Of a stretch of 64,000 bases of DNA, positions 17,801 to 25,418 are shown piece by piece. The notes beneath the pieces are model-generated. The model did not search any database and was not told the DNA's origin. It worked only from the letters and a program-made list of their open reading frames with translations. The position numbers were made by a program, and so were the translations under genes. Position 1 is the stretch's first letter. The number at the start of each line of letters is the position of its first letter. Origin of the DNA: Sulfopaludibacter sp963815475 (GTDB lineage: Bacteria > Acidobacteriota > Terriglobia > Bryobacterales > Bryobacteraceae); NCBI GenBank assembly GCA_963815475.1, contig CAWFHD010000003.1, positions 5,022,001 through 5,086,000 of the forward strand. The letters run 5' to 3'.

Positions 17801-17818
17801 GATATGGGCGCCGAGTAG
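14810..17818 (+). CDS. 1002-aa repeat protein with shared domain and transglutaminase/papain-like region, novel cluster
   Basis: I do not recognise the full-length family. Residues about 64-200 are three tandem 54-residue repeats, each with an acidic ESEAEAERRRRS segment and, in the first two, PGGDCDCGDPANDP. Residues 238-322 form a domain (DPYSAIRPALSPEHANLPAG to AYLRMVSRLCGEVA) about 70% identical to one in the following 1230-aa protein. After a Glu/Thr linker the rest is largely helical. Around residues 720-790 the order HDCKVYASRW (Cys727), PSHTGMMIRA (His764) and LAFNNST (Asn784/785) resembles the Cys-His-Asp/Asn arrangement of bacterial transglutaminase-like peptidases (DC..YA ... H ... 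LDN). Hydrolase activity is therefore possible but unproven. No signal peptide is seen. Confidence 0.75.
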   Translation: MLETDLREWEEYDAKLSDGPFVGLPALAAQRSGSELRQTSYETPGGVEGPFLLRDVGETASETEAERRGRSAHRTPKLRTSYAGPSLPGGDCDCGDPANDPATDESTEFEGSQESEAEAERRRRSVYRAPKFRTRYAGPSLPGGDCDCGDPANDPATDESTEFEGSQESEAEAERRRRSANRAPKLRARYAGPPPLVEDSDCGDRADESEALEELESEAAYGSERESLADGAESFEVDPYSAIRPALSPEHANLPAGEITLVLGHLPASLVLHQLLDTPAMRQATVASILGSAARRTVRVNGANVSIPAYLRMVSRLCGEVAGEGETEVTSELAGETGETEPEFEGQVLGPPTVPSRVLTDAQLKTQLSQIGTKAATAVAQAFAAFDKPAFLERLNTALSIVGLPTETGFKPFAIHLARLGAEAFVTGIGGRLRPGYTDDPHDLTAFVEISQQEAFLFYALRRLLELALTPGGPSARHSDQMDRAITLFKIIQGELGISSRGGYSVFSESMLVEQRSLLVQIIWLHYQALLEGAFLKSGSLSLTAFERALTTLRDQFQKAAVTGNANDIHSSVPLYRIAGLKYRDYFHASAATDVGFRFFSAATSPRTDGGPVISFRTIVQQRLEQLNSLRGLLAQAKPSSGIAVPGPPDLHDSLLWQKWIEGMWNATSTLPPDKRIAELVKILELVSGYFEAFTTHMPEALDVACSDSYLTRSFPRAITGGLVHDCKVYASRWIFMMGRLLAPGSFPHGLNKPRIFLIDMPSHTGMMIRAEKTPGVDVVLAFNNSTFAPPQEVGTAEPDEIAARLVVNGMFHSPLTPFCIRPVMANPTNAAVLWSQVCKLLLASPVLPYSDSSEPHMRFVRFNSREGNIGREAGIAITAHFFEFLTKVDPDRKGKVTIPHDRFESALADYRKQVTNVVNAASEKFKKDVLPLQHEIQVDIDANKARLPKGCCVLATTQLLRPWESGLINYRPVLDKAVRSMDLKALDPSTFFPESPDMGAE
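14999..15400 (+). repeat. 162-bp in-frame tandem repeat (2 full copies plus a diverging third)
   Basis: Copies begin at 14999, 15161 and 15323 with the word GAGGCGGA, a spacing of exactly 162 bases (54 codons), so the frame is kept. The first two copies are nearly identical over most of their length. The third diverges after about 80 bases. The high identity implies recent duplication within the gene. Confidence 0.9.
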
Positions 17819-17949
17819 GAAATCAGCGGGGTTCGCTGGGCGTGACGAACCTACTACATCGCTCAATCGGATGCGGCCGAAGGCTTGCATCTCCTGACCG
17901 GGACCCCGTGGACCGGCGGGTCTACCGCGAGGGTGGAAGGAAACTGGAA

Positions 17950-20900
17950 ATGAGAGACTTTGCGAATCCCGTTCTGAACGAGTCTGACAGAGAAGGCCCG
18001 GGCGCGGGGACGCCTGAGCTCGACCCGTACGCATCCATTCGCTCCGCGATGTCCGTTGAGCACGCCGGTCTTCCGGCTAACGAAGTTACGCTGATTCTGG
18101 GCCGCATGCCCGCCACACTCGTTCTGCACCAGTTGCTCCACTCTCCGGAGATGCGGAGGGCTGCACTGGCGAGCTTGCTCGGAAAAGCTGCGCGCCGTTC
18201 CGTGCGGTTCAATGGCTCGGACGTTTCCATCGCAGCCTACCTGAGGATGGTGTCTCGTCTGTGCAGGGAGGTAGCAGAACAGACAGAGGCCTCCGGCAAG
18301 GCGGCCGGATCGGGCGGATTCGAGCTGGAAGAAGAGAACCAACTGGCGGAAGAATCGTGCACCGGCATCATCGGGAGTGACAACCGAGTGCCGGTGAATC
18401 AGGCGTGGGACATCCCTTATCGTTGGGTCTGTCAGATTTCCGCAAGGCGACGGAAAGGAGGCGCCCTGCAAAAGTTCGGTCCGGCAGGGACCGGAATTCT
18501 GATCTCGCCGCGTTTTGTGCTGACTGCCGCCCACATCCTGAGGTCGAGCAAGAAGGATGAGAGGGGTCAATGGGTAGATTCGGAAGCCGAGTATGTGGTC
18601 GTGACACCGGCGCGAAATGAGGATGCTGGCGCTAACAAGGCGCCGTTCGGCCAGTTCGAAGCGCGGCGCTGGCAGCTCTGCCCCAAGTACAACCCCCGTT
18701 CGGCGGACGCCTGGAAGCACGACTATGCAGTTATCGAGCTGAAGGAACCCGCTGGAGCGAAGAGAGCGCCGGTGCTGAGCAATGCCCTGTTGTGTTTCTG
18801 GGGCAGCCGCGAGTGCGGCGGCAATACCAATCTCGAGGTTTTGGACGCAGCGCAGTTGGCCGGGAGAACGGCGTACACGGCAGGCTATCCCGCGGACCGG
18901 GGTGATGGCACAAGGCTCTTCTCGGCCTCAGGCATGCTTAGCAACGTGGATATACCCGGCCGCCTCGAAATCATGAATTACGATGCAGACGGCTGCCCCG
19001 GTCAAAGCGGCTCGCCGATATGGATCGAGCGGGACGGCAAACGGTATCTGGCCGGCATCTTTACCGAAGTGGGCACGGTCTCCGATGCCGCGACAGGAAG
19101 GGTCTCCGGGAACAATGCCGTACGCCTTACCCGGGGAGTGTTGGATCAGATTTCCCGTTGGTTGGAAGCGGTGATGGAAACACCCTGGCTGGACAACCGG
19201 GAGGCCTCCGCGGAAAGCAGCACCGGGGAAGCGGAAATGGTGGCCTATGACACGCCTGTCATCGTCGAGCGGGATACACCAAAGACGTCCGTCCGCCAGG
19301 TGTCCGTTGGCCAGCGAGTCGAGCTCGACGTTGGCCAAGGCGCCTCCGGCGCAGATCTGGAGCAAGTGCGTTGGAGCATACCGGGCAGAGCCGTACGCGG
19401 CTATGAAGCGAACGCAAGCGAGGCGAAACTAAGCGAACTGACGCCAGCCGATCTCGAGCGCCCAAAGATCTCCTTCTTCTGGGTCGATGCCGCTAACGAC
19501 AGGGCAGTTCGGGCCAAGATCCGTCGCAAGTCCGGCGCCGTCGAAGAGTTCGTCGCTGTCTTTGACGTAGAAGGACCCAAGATGGCCGCCTTTACCGGGA
19601 AACCAGGCGTCACTCGCATCGTAAAGGAACACGGGACCGTCGGGATGCAGTTCGGCAAGCCGTTTGAAGCGCCTGGGATTGAATGGAAGTGGAAGATCAC
19701 CATGCCCGCTCACCATGGGGGGTTCGTCAAAGACGTCCAGACGGTCCTTACGGATCGGTCCAAGATACAGTCTCTGGCGCCAGGGGGAACGAAGACGCGC
19801 CCCCTCGTATGGAGGCATCCTTCCAACCCGAAACCACACGTACAGCTCGACGGCGATTCGGACAACCAGGCTATCTATACCCCAGGACTGGTCGAAGAGC
19901 GCAGAGATGCCGGAACGTCGTTTGACACCGGAAGCGGGAGAGGTCTCTCCGACAGTCCACATATTGGCCTGGATTCGCTTGACAGGACGGTTTCGGTAAA
20001 CGACCAGTTCACTTACTATGTCCTGTTTAAACCAGAGACGGAAAAGCCTCAGGACGCTATCTTTGTGCCGGTCGCCAGGGCCACATGGGTCTGGAATGCG
20101 ACCGCCGACCAGGGGGGCAAGGACTGGAGCCTGCGGAAAGCGCCAAAGATGGCACCTGCGATTGATATGGCGACCGCCGAATTTCCAATGTATCTGAGCA
20201 ACGGAGCTGAGAATGAATGGCAGGAAGCCTCACCCAAGGCGTCGAATGAGTTATTTGCGGAGTATGAGGCCGCTGCACAAGAACTGGAAAGAGCGACGAA
20301 CGAAGAGACCTTTGTTCCCGACCAGGAATTCGCACCAAGCTGGAAGACAGATTCGTCCGGATATGAGAGCGGCGAGAGGCCGTACGCGTACGACATGCCC
20401 GAGCAGGAGGCGTGGCCAACGCCGCCACAGGAACACGATCTCTACGAAGGTCAGGTTAGCGGCGGAGGAGGAGTTGCGGCCTGGGCTGCGGGGATTGATC
20501 CATTCCCGGCCACGCCGGCGCTGAGATTCGAATTGGCGGACCCCGACATGCTTCGCGAATTTGCGCCGGTTACCACAGGCAGCGTCAAACACCTCTGCGC
20601 CGCTCTGGTCGACCTCACCGGCGATCCGGCCACACCTCCTTATGCCGGTTTGAACGATCAAGAGATGGTCTTTGCGGGAAGCATGCTGAAGATCGCTACG
20701 ATGTATGCCGCGTTCGCCCTGCGTTCCCGGGTGCAGGCATTTGTCGACGCGGCTGGCGCGAACGGCGCCTCTGTGGTCCCACCAGGAATCACCCGCGAGA
20801 TCGAGAAGGCCTGGAAGCCGAAGCTCCGGGCCGGGTTTCCGACCTTTCCGGAGCAGAGCTTCGGCAACCGGCAGGACATAACGTTCCCACAACTGGACAA

Positions 20901-21642
20901 AATTTTCACCTTCTCATCGAGTGGCAAAGTCGACTTTCAGCGCGCCTCGCCGGCGATGGCCGACGCGGACCTTGACAAGGCCGGGGAATTTGGCGCGCCC
21001 GAGGGCAGTTTCCACGATTGGATGCGCCTGATGCTCAGATGGTCGAACAACACGGCCGCCGGCAAATGCGTCCTCGCCCTCGGTTATTTCTACATCAACG
21101 GAGCGCTTGCCCAAGCCGGCTTTTTCGAATCTTCGAATGGGCTTTGGTTGTCGGCCGATTATGCCCGGCATGATTGGGTCAAGACGCTGGCCGAGAAGAA
21201 CGCGAATGCAGGCGGGCCTCCGCTGACACCGCGGTGGGCGAAGGCTCAAGGACGGAAGCGGAGCAACCTCACCGCAACCGCAGCACACACCGCGCGGCTC
21301 ATGACTCTCCTGGCCCAAGGCAAGCTGGTGGATGCGACAGCGAGCCAGGAGATGCGCACGCTCATGCAATCAGCGATCGCCTGTGCCCCTCACGCCAAAT
21401 GCGGCATCGGTTCCTACGTGAAAGTGGCGCTGGCCGGCCGTAGCTTTACCTCGTTGGCGGCCAAGAAAGGATATGGCGACGACGCTTTTAGTCATGAATG
21501 CGCGATTGTCGAGCGCACCGTAGGCCATAAACATTTGCGATATGTCGTTGTTGGACTCGGCTCGGCTCCAAGTCAGAGACGGAAGGACCTTTCCGATCTC
21601 TTCGTTTCCCTCGATGACGTCATTGTTAAACGGAACCCCTAA
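17950..21642 (+). CDS. Trypsin-like protease fused to beta-lactamase/DD-peptidase-like domain, novel cluster
   Basis: With the ATG at 17950 the protein has 1230 residues; an upstream frame to 17842 is less likely coding. Residues 25-109 are the domain shared with the preceding protein. Residues about 145-415 are a chymotrypsin-fold protease with a full triad: His195 (LTAAH), Asp258 (HDYAVIEL) and Ser353 (GQSGSPIW). Residues about 430-790 look beta-rich. An acidic linker (Glu/Tyr/Pro) follows. The C-terminal 350 residues match serine beta-lactamase/DD-peptidase order: Ser911-x-x-Lys914 (GSMLKIA), Ser1032-Asn-Asn (RWSNNTAAGK) and Lys1172-Lys-Gly (AAKKGYGD). No signal peptide is visible, which is odd for such domains. 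I know of no named family with this architecture. Confidence 0.82.
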   Translation: MRDFANPVLNESDREGPGAGTPELDPYASIRSAMSVEHAGLPANEVTLILGRMPATLVLHQLLHSPEMRRAALASLLGKAARRSVRFNGSDVSIAAYLRMVSRLCREVAEQTEASGKAAGSGGFELEEENQLAEESCTGIIGSDNRVPVNQAWDIPYRWVCQISARRRKGGALQKFGPAGTGILISPRFVLTAAHILRSSKKDERGQWVDSEAEYVVVTPARNEDAGANKAPFGQFEARRWQLCPKYNPRSADAWKHDYAVIELKEPAGAKRAPVLSNALLCFWGSRECGGNTNLEVLDAAQLAGRTAYTAGYPADRGDGTRLFSASGMLSNVDIPGRLEIMNYDADGCPGQSGSPIWIERDGKRYLAGIFTEVGTVSDAATGRVSGNNAVRLTRGVLDQISRWLEAVMETPWLDNREASAESSTGEAEMVAYDTPVIVERDTPKTSVRQVSVGQRVELDVGQGASGADLEQVRWSIPGRAVRGYEANASEAKLSELTPADLERPKISFFWVDAANDRAVRAKIRRKSGAVEEFVAVFDVEGPKMAAFTGKPGVTRIVKEHGTVGMQFGKPFEAPGIEWKWKITMPAHHGGFVKDVQTVLTDRSKIQSLAPGGTKTRPLVWRHPSNPKPHVQLDGDSDNQAIYTPGLVEERRDAGTSFDTGSGRGLSDSPHIGLDSLDRTVSVNDQFTYYVLFKPETEKPQDAIFVPVARATWVWNATADQGGKDWSLRKAPKMAPAIDMATAEFPMYLSNGAENEWQEASPKASNELFAEYEAAAQELERATNEETFVPDQEFAPSWKTDSSGYESGERPYAYDMPEQEAWPTPPQEHDLYEGQVSGGGGVAAWAAGIDPFPATPALRFELADPDMLREFAPVTTGSVKHLCAALVDLTGDPATPPYAGLNDQEMVFAGSMLKIATMYAAFALRSRVQAFVDAAGANGASVVPPGITREIEKAWKPKLRAGFPTFPEQSFGNRQDITFPQLDKIFTFSSSGKVDFQRASPAMADADLDKAGEFGAPEGSFHDWMRLMLRWSNNTAAGKCVLALGYFYINGALAQAGFFESSNGLWLSADYARHDWVKTLAEKNANAGGPPLTPRWAKAQGRKRSNLTATAAHTARLMTLLAQGKLVDATASQEMRTLMQSAIACAPHAKCGIGSYVKVALAGRSFTSLAAKKGYGDDAFSHECAIVERTVGHKHLRYVVVGLGSAPSQRRKDLSDLFVSLDDVIVKRNP

Positions 21643-21659
21643 AAACTACCGAAGGGGTT
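21634..21659. terminator. Candidate bidirectional terminator between convergent genes
   Basis: AACCCCT and AGGGGTT form a perfect 7-bp stem around a 12-base loop that contains the overlapping stop codons of the two converging genes. There is no clear T-run on either side, so it is a weak prediction. Confidence 0.4.
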
Positions 21660-22049
21660 GTTGATAACGAGTTCCTCAATCTTCTGGCCGTGTTGCATGT
21701 CTTCCGTGTAGAGCACACCGCAGCCGGCCTCAAGCGCCGAGGCCACGATCAGCCCGTCGTAGATCGAGAAGTCGAAACGTTCCGCCATCTGAACGGCGCG
21801 GACGTGGGTTTGAAGCCGCAGCGGCGCCGGGTCGGGCAACAATACACAGATACCAGCGACGGCCTCCTCAATTTCCGTCCAACCGAAACCTAATTTGCGC
21901 CGCGCCACGCTGGTGAACTCATTGAGTACCTGAACGCTGGTGACTCCGCCCGCGACCAGTAGGTTGAGTGCGGCTTCCTGCTTGCGGGCGCCCTCCTGAA
22001 ACGCATAAACGATCACGTTGGTATCGATGAACGGCCTGCTTTCTCTCAT
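21639..22049 (-). CDS. PIN-domain ribonuclease toxin (VapC-like)
   Basis: A 136-residue PIN-domain protein. The acidic active-site residues are in place: Asp9 (FIDTNVIVYAF), Glu44 (VLNEFTSVAR), Asp98 (SIYDGLIVASAL) and Asp117 (TEDMQHG). PIN toxins cleave RNA, usually tRNA or rRNA, and are held inactive by an antitoxin encoded just upstream. Here the start codon overlaps the antitoxin stop (ATGA), showing translational coupling. The gene converges on the 1230-aa protein gene with a 3-base overlap of stop codons. Chromosomal addiction or stress-response module; the target is unknown. Confidence 0.92.
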   Translation of the reverse strand: MRESRPFIDTNVIVYAFQEGARKQEAALNLLVAGGVTSVQVLNEFTSVARRKLGFGWTEIEEAVAGICVLLPDPAPLRLQTHVRAVQMAERFDFSIYDGLIVASALEAGCGVLYTEDMQHGQKIEELVINNPFGSF

Positions 22050-22372
22050 CCAGCCCGCCGCCGGGTGCGCGATCTGCCGGCCCGCAGAAGGCCATCATCG
22101 ACCGCTCTTTTGTCGTGAATCCCGCCGCCCTCCTCGTCAGTTCTCCGCTCGTTGGCCTCTTCGCGGTCGAACTGCCAGCCTCGCGGAAACGGTCGAGCGA
22201 GCCGCCGCAGGGTTTCCAGGGCCTTTTCCCGCTTGCGGTCGCGGTCTACGCTGAGTTGGCGTAAACCCGCGACCGTGACTTCGACCTCATCGCCCTCCTG
22301 TAGTTGGAGGGCCTCCACGACCACACTGGGGATGCGGATTGCCAGGCTGTTGCCCCATCTCGAAACTTGCAT
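22046..22372 (-). CDS. AbrB/MazE-type antitoxin paired with PIN toxin
   Basis: A 108-residue protein. The N-terminal 45 residues are the swapped-hairpin AbrB/SpoVT fold (MQVSRWGNSLAIRIPSVVVE, LQEGDEVEVTV), which binds the module's own promoter. The C-terminal part (RPFPRGWQFDREEANER) is the toxin-neutralising tail found in VapB antitoxins of this type. The family usually ends right after the EEANER motif. Here about 30 basic residues continue to the overlap with the toxin gene, either a natural extension or the result of a small indel. It is probably autoregulated, as in other such modules. Confidence 0.88.
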   Translation of the reverse strand: MQVSRWGNSLAIRIPSVVVEALQLQEGDEVEVTVAGLRQLSVDRDRKREKALETLRRLARPFPRGWQFDREEANERRTDEEGGGIHDKRAVDDGLLRAGRSRTRRRAG

Positions 22373-22396
22373 AGGCTATACCAATACGATTGTATA

Positions 22397-22795
22397 TCAT
22401 CCTGCGAGGACTTCGCTGCTGACCGGCGATGCGGACCCAATGCTGCGCGACGCTGTGCGATCGAGTTTCATGACTGAGTCGACACGGACTTCCCAGACTC
22501 GCTGGGTGAGGGTAGTCTTCTGTGTGCCGACGGCGAGTTCGCGCTGGCATTCGTGGCTGCGGAGTTCGCCCTCGACAGCTACATGGGCGCCTTTGGAGAG
22601 GGTGCCAGCGAAATCGGCGAGTTTCCCGAAGGCCACGCATCGATGCCACTCGGTGCGCGATTCCCAAGATCCGGCATCGTTCTTCCAGGACGTCTTGGTG
22701 GCGAGTGAGAAGATCGCAATGTTGGTTGCGTTGGCGGCCTTTCTCTCGGCGTCGCTGCCGATGAAGCCAATAAGGGTGATTCGATTGAGGTACAT
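22397..22795 (-). CDS. ssb: Single-stranded DNA-binding protein
   Basis: A 132-residue OB-fold protein. It starts at the ATG at 22795 with AGGAG 7 bases upstream; the frame runs on upstream but is non-conserved. Family features are MYLNRITLIGFIGSDAERKA at the start, SLATKTSWKNDAGSWESRTE, and the WHRCVAFGKLADFAGTLSKG and HVAVEGELR segments. The usual acidic C-terminal tail (DDDIPF) that recruits repair proteins is absent; the end is SSEVLAG. This, and the compact size, suggest a secondary or specialised SSB rather than the housekeeping one. It lies just upstream of the toxin-antitoxin pair on the same strand, with a 24-base gap. Confidence 0.88.
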   Translation of the reverse strand: MYLNRITLIGFIGSDAERKAANATNIAIFSLATKTSWKNDAGSWESRTEWHRCVAFGKLADFAGTLSKGAHVAVEGELRSHECQRELAVGTQKTTLTQRVWEVRVDSVMKLDRTASRSIGSASPVSSEVLAG

Positions 22796-23271
22796 ACGTT
22801 TCTCCTGTCCTGCCCGTTTGTCTCGGGCACCGGAAAGCGAGTGGGCGCGGCTCCCAAGTCCAGAAGCTGCTTTTCTGGGGGGACCGGAACGGGGGGAGCC
22901 AGAACTGGAAGGGTGCGAGAGCAAAGCAGAAGCTTCGCAGACGCCGGGCAACGACGCCAATGCACATCCGCGAGTTAGACTGAGCCGCGATCTCACGCTC
23001 GACTACAGACTCACCGACGAAAATCTACTGCGAAGCCAGTTCCGGAACGTACGGGTAACGGTCTCCGCGGCAAAGTGCAGCGTCCGCCCGGAAGTCTCTC
23101 ATTTTAGGTGCCCGATACCGATTTGCCTACGCACAGGGCTGTGCGGGTCAAATATTTCAAATTGCGGCATCCTCAAGCGTGGACTAGCCCCGAAAACCCG
23201 CGCGCACCGATCTGCCGAGGAGACCCCTTTTACTAAACTCCGGGCCGCCCCGTCAGCATCGATCACTACGG
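22796..23271. other. Intergenic region between divergent ssb and mltF-like genes
   Basis: No conserved coding sequence is recognised. A long plus-strand frame crosses from the antitoxin gene through this region, but it lies antisense to ssb and has no family features. The region presumably holds two divergent promoters, which I cannot place. Confidence 0.4.
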
Positions 23272-24840
23272 ATGCGTGATTCCTGCACACTCCGGCAAGT
23301 TGTCGCCTGTGCAATTGTCACGTTTACCATTGCACTCTGCTCGTCATGCAGCAGGCGTCCAGACGAAACCTCATCCGCGCGGAGTGCCGGGAGTGAACAG
23401 ACGACCCCATCGGCGGGCGCCGCGGCGCGCCTGTCGAACGAGCCGCCTGCAAACACATTCGAACATCCCGCATTACAGGATCAGCTGGTCCACGAAAAGT
23501 GGCACGGCGACCTCGACGGCATTGTCAAGCGGCGGATTCTCCGGGTTCTGGTCGCGCCCAACAAGCTCGGATTCTACTTCGATGGGAGCGAGATCCATGG
23601 CGCGCTGTACGAGTTCTGCCAGGAATTCGAGCGCTTCCTAAACCACCAGCTCCACACCGGCAGTCTCGCCATTCACCTTGTTTTCATCCCGGTGGGCCGG
23701 GACACCCTTCTGCCCAAGCTGGCAGATGGTTATGGCGACCTCGTCGCGACCATGATGGTCACGTCGAGCCGACCTCAGTTCGCCGTGGACTTCACTGATC
23801 CCCTCTACGACGACGCCAGGGCCGTCATTGTCAGCAGCGCCGGCGAGCAATTGTCGAGTTTAAAGGACCTTTCCGGCCGCGAGGTCTACTACTTCAGCAA
23901 TACGAACCCGTATGAAAACCTCCGCCGCCTGAGTCAAGACTTGCAGCGCGACGGCAAACCACCGATTCACCTGACTCCCGCCGCCCCTGACCTACAAGTG
24001 GAGGACTTATTGGAAATGGTGAATGCGGGCCTCGTGCCCATGACGGTTGCGGAGGATAAAGTCGCGCAATACTGGGCCAAAGTGTTGCCCAATCTGAAGA
24101 TCCACTCCCAAATCGCGGTGGCCGCGAGTCCCCTGGCGTGGGCCGTGCAACAGAAAACGCCGCAGCTCAAGTCCGTTGTTAATGAATTTATCCGAGACCA
24201 TAAGATCGGCACCCTTTACGGAAACACGGTAACGGCCAGCTACCTGAAGCGCATCCACTGGGTAAAAGACGCAATTGCCGGAGGGGATCTGGCACACTTT
24301 GAAGAAATGGTACGTCTGTTCCACACATATGGCAACAAATATCATTTCCCCTATCTGCTTTTGGCCGCGCAAGGCTATCAAGAGTCCGGCCTCAACCCTG
24401 GCCTGAGGAGCAAGGCCGGGGCTGTCGGGGTCATGCAGATCAAACAGAGCACTGCCGCCGCCGACCCCATCGATATCACCGGAATTGAGAAGATCGATCG
24501 AAATATCGAGGCGGGAGCCAAATACCTTCGGTACATGGTGAGTCATTACTACGCCAACGAGCCGATGGATGAGATCACCAAGGGTCTGTTTGCGCTGGCT
24601 TCGTACAACGCTGGCCCCGACAGAATCGAAAAGCTACGCGCACTGGCCACCGCCGAAGGCTACGATCCCAACCGCTGGTTCAACAATGTCGAATTCATCG
24701 TCGCCCGCAAAATCGGTGCCGAAACCCCCAACTACGTCAGCAGCATCTACAAGTATTACTTGGCGTACAAAATGACTACAGAACAGGACGCCCGCAGGCA
24801 GGTCTCCCGCTCCGCACCCGTCCTCAGCCAGCCCCGATAG
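23272..24840 (+). CDS. MltF-like membrane-bound lytic murein transglycosylase (lipoprotein)
   Basis: A 522-residue lipoprotein. A signal sequence ends in the lipobox-like LCSSC near residue 26. Residues about 85-325 are an SBP_bac_3-type solute-binding domain (ILRVLVAPNKLGFYFDG, DGYGDLVATMMVTSSR, FTDPLYDDARAVIVSS). The C-terminal part is an SLT goose-lysozyme-like domain with catalytic Glu371 (AAQGYQESGLNPGLRSKAGA), GVMQIKQST and ALASYNAGPDRI. This two-domain order is that of MltF, an exolytic enzyme that cleaves peptidoglycan glycan strands to 1,6-anhydro ends and is regulated through its N-terminal domain. It is anchored to a membrane, probably the outer one. It is monocistronic as far as seen. 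Confidence 0.93.
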   Translation: MRDSCTLRQVVACAIVTFTIALCSSCSRRPDETSSARSAGSEQTTPSAGAAARLSNEPPANTFEHPALQDQLVHEKWHGDLDGIVKRRILRVLVAPNKLGFYFDGSEIHGALYEFCQEFERFLNHQLHTGSLAIHLVFIPVGRDTLLPKLADGYGDLVATMMVTSSRPQFAVDFTDPLYDDARAVIVSSAGEQLSSLKDLSGREVYYFSNTNPYENLRRLSQDLQRDGKPPIHLTPAAPDLQVEDLLEMVNAGLVPMTVAEDKVAQYWAKVLPNLKIHSQIAVAASPLAWAVQQKTPQLKSVVNEFIRDHKIGTLYGNTVTASYLKRIHWVKDAIAGGDLAHFEEMVRLFHTYGNKYHFPYLLLAAQGYQESGLNPGLRSKAGAVGVMQIKQSTAAADPIDITGIEKIDRNIEAGAKYLRYMVSHYYANEPMDEITKGLFALASYNAGPDRIEKLRALATAEGYDPNRWFNNVEFIVARKIGAETPNYVSSIYKYYLAYKMTTEQDARRQVSRSAPVLSQPR

Positions 24841-24981
24841 CCGTCGAACCGCTGGGTCTTTCGGTCAGTACGGAAGGTCCGTAGATTTCTCACTAGGGGC
24901 GTCCTGATCGGTCCCACGCTGCCGCAGAACTCGTGCCCATGGTGTACCCTGACGGGCTACGATATTCAGGTGCTTGAGCCG

Positions 24982-25236
24982 CTATCTCGTCAAAAGGGCG
25001 TCAGGCTGTTGCCCTTCTTGCGAGGGCGACACGGCCATGATCTCCTCGAACGTAGCCCAGATGGCCGTCCCCGAAAGGTTCGGGCCTTGCCGATTGGATC
25101 CGATCAGATCGTAAACGACTCCTTCGTCGTTCACATGGATGATACTGGCCGTCTGGGTTTCCCCGTCCGCAAAATGCAGTTCCACCGTCTTGTCGATGTT
25201 CCCTCGCAGCGCAGTGATTACGGAGTCCCGTCCCAT
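24982..25236 (-). CDS. Small hypothetical protein (84 aa)
   Basis: I choose the ATG at 25236 (AGG about 7 bases upstream); a TTG at 25251 would add five residues. The protein reads like a small beta-barrel (SVITALRGNIDKTVELHFAD; THE segment VYDLIGSNRQGP follows) with alternating charged and hydrophobic residues, reminiscent of Lsm-like folds, and ends in a polar tail. I cannot name a family. It is flanked by gene-poor sequence. Confidence 0.5.
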   Translation of the reverse strand: MGRDSVITALRGNIDKTVELHFADGETQTASIIHVNDEGVVYDLIGSNRQGPNLSGTAIWATFEEIMAVSPSQEGQQPDALLTR

Positions 25237-25418
25237 CGCTTGCCTGTCCAATGGCGAGTATAGCGGTATGGACGTTAGGGGTTACCGGAAACTGGCCGGC
25301 TGACGGCTGGCCCTTCGCGTGTGTAATCGGGGGCCTGCGTAGGATGATCCTGCCGTAGCGTCTGAAGTGGGAGGGCGCATGGAACTCCGCTGCAAGACGA
25401 ACGCTCCTCGCTCCCCGA

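Noticed and set aside
9363..21642. Contractile injection system or prophage
   Set aside because: No sheath, tube, baseplate, spike, AAA ATPase or portal/terminase gene is present within the window.
22152..23279. 375-codon plus-strand open frame
   Set aside because: It runs antisense to the antitoxin and ssb genes, which have clear family features; its own translation is Ser/Arg-rich without motifs.
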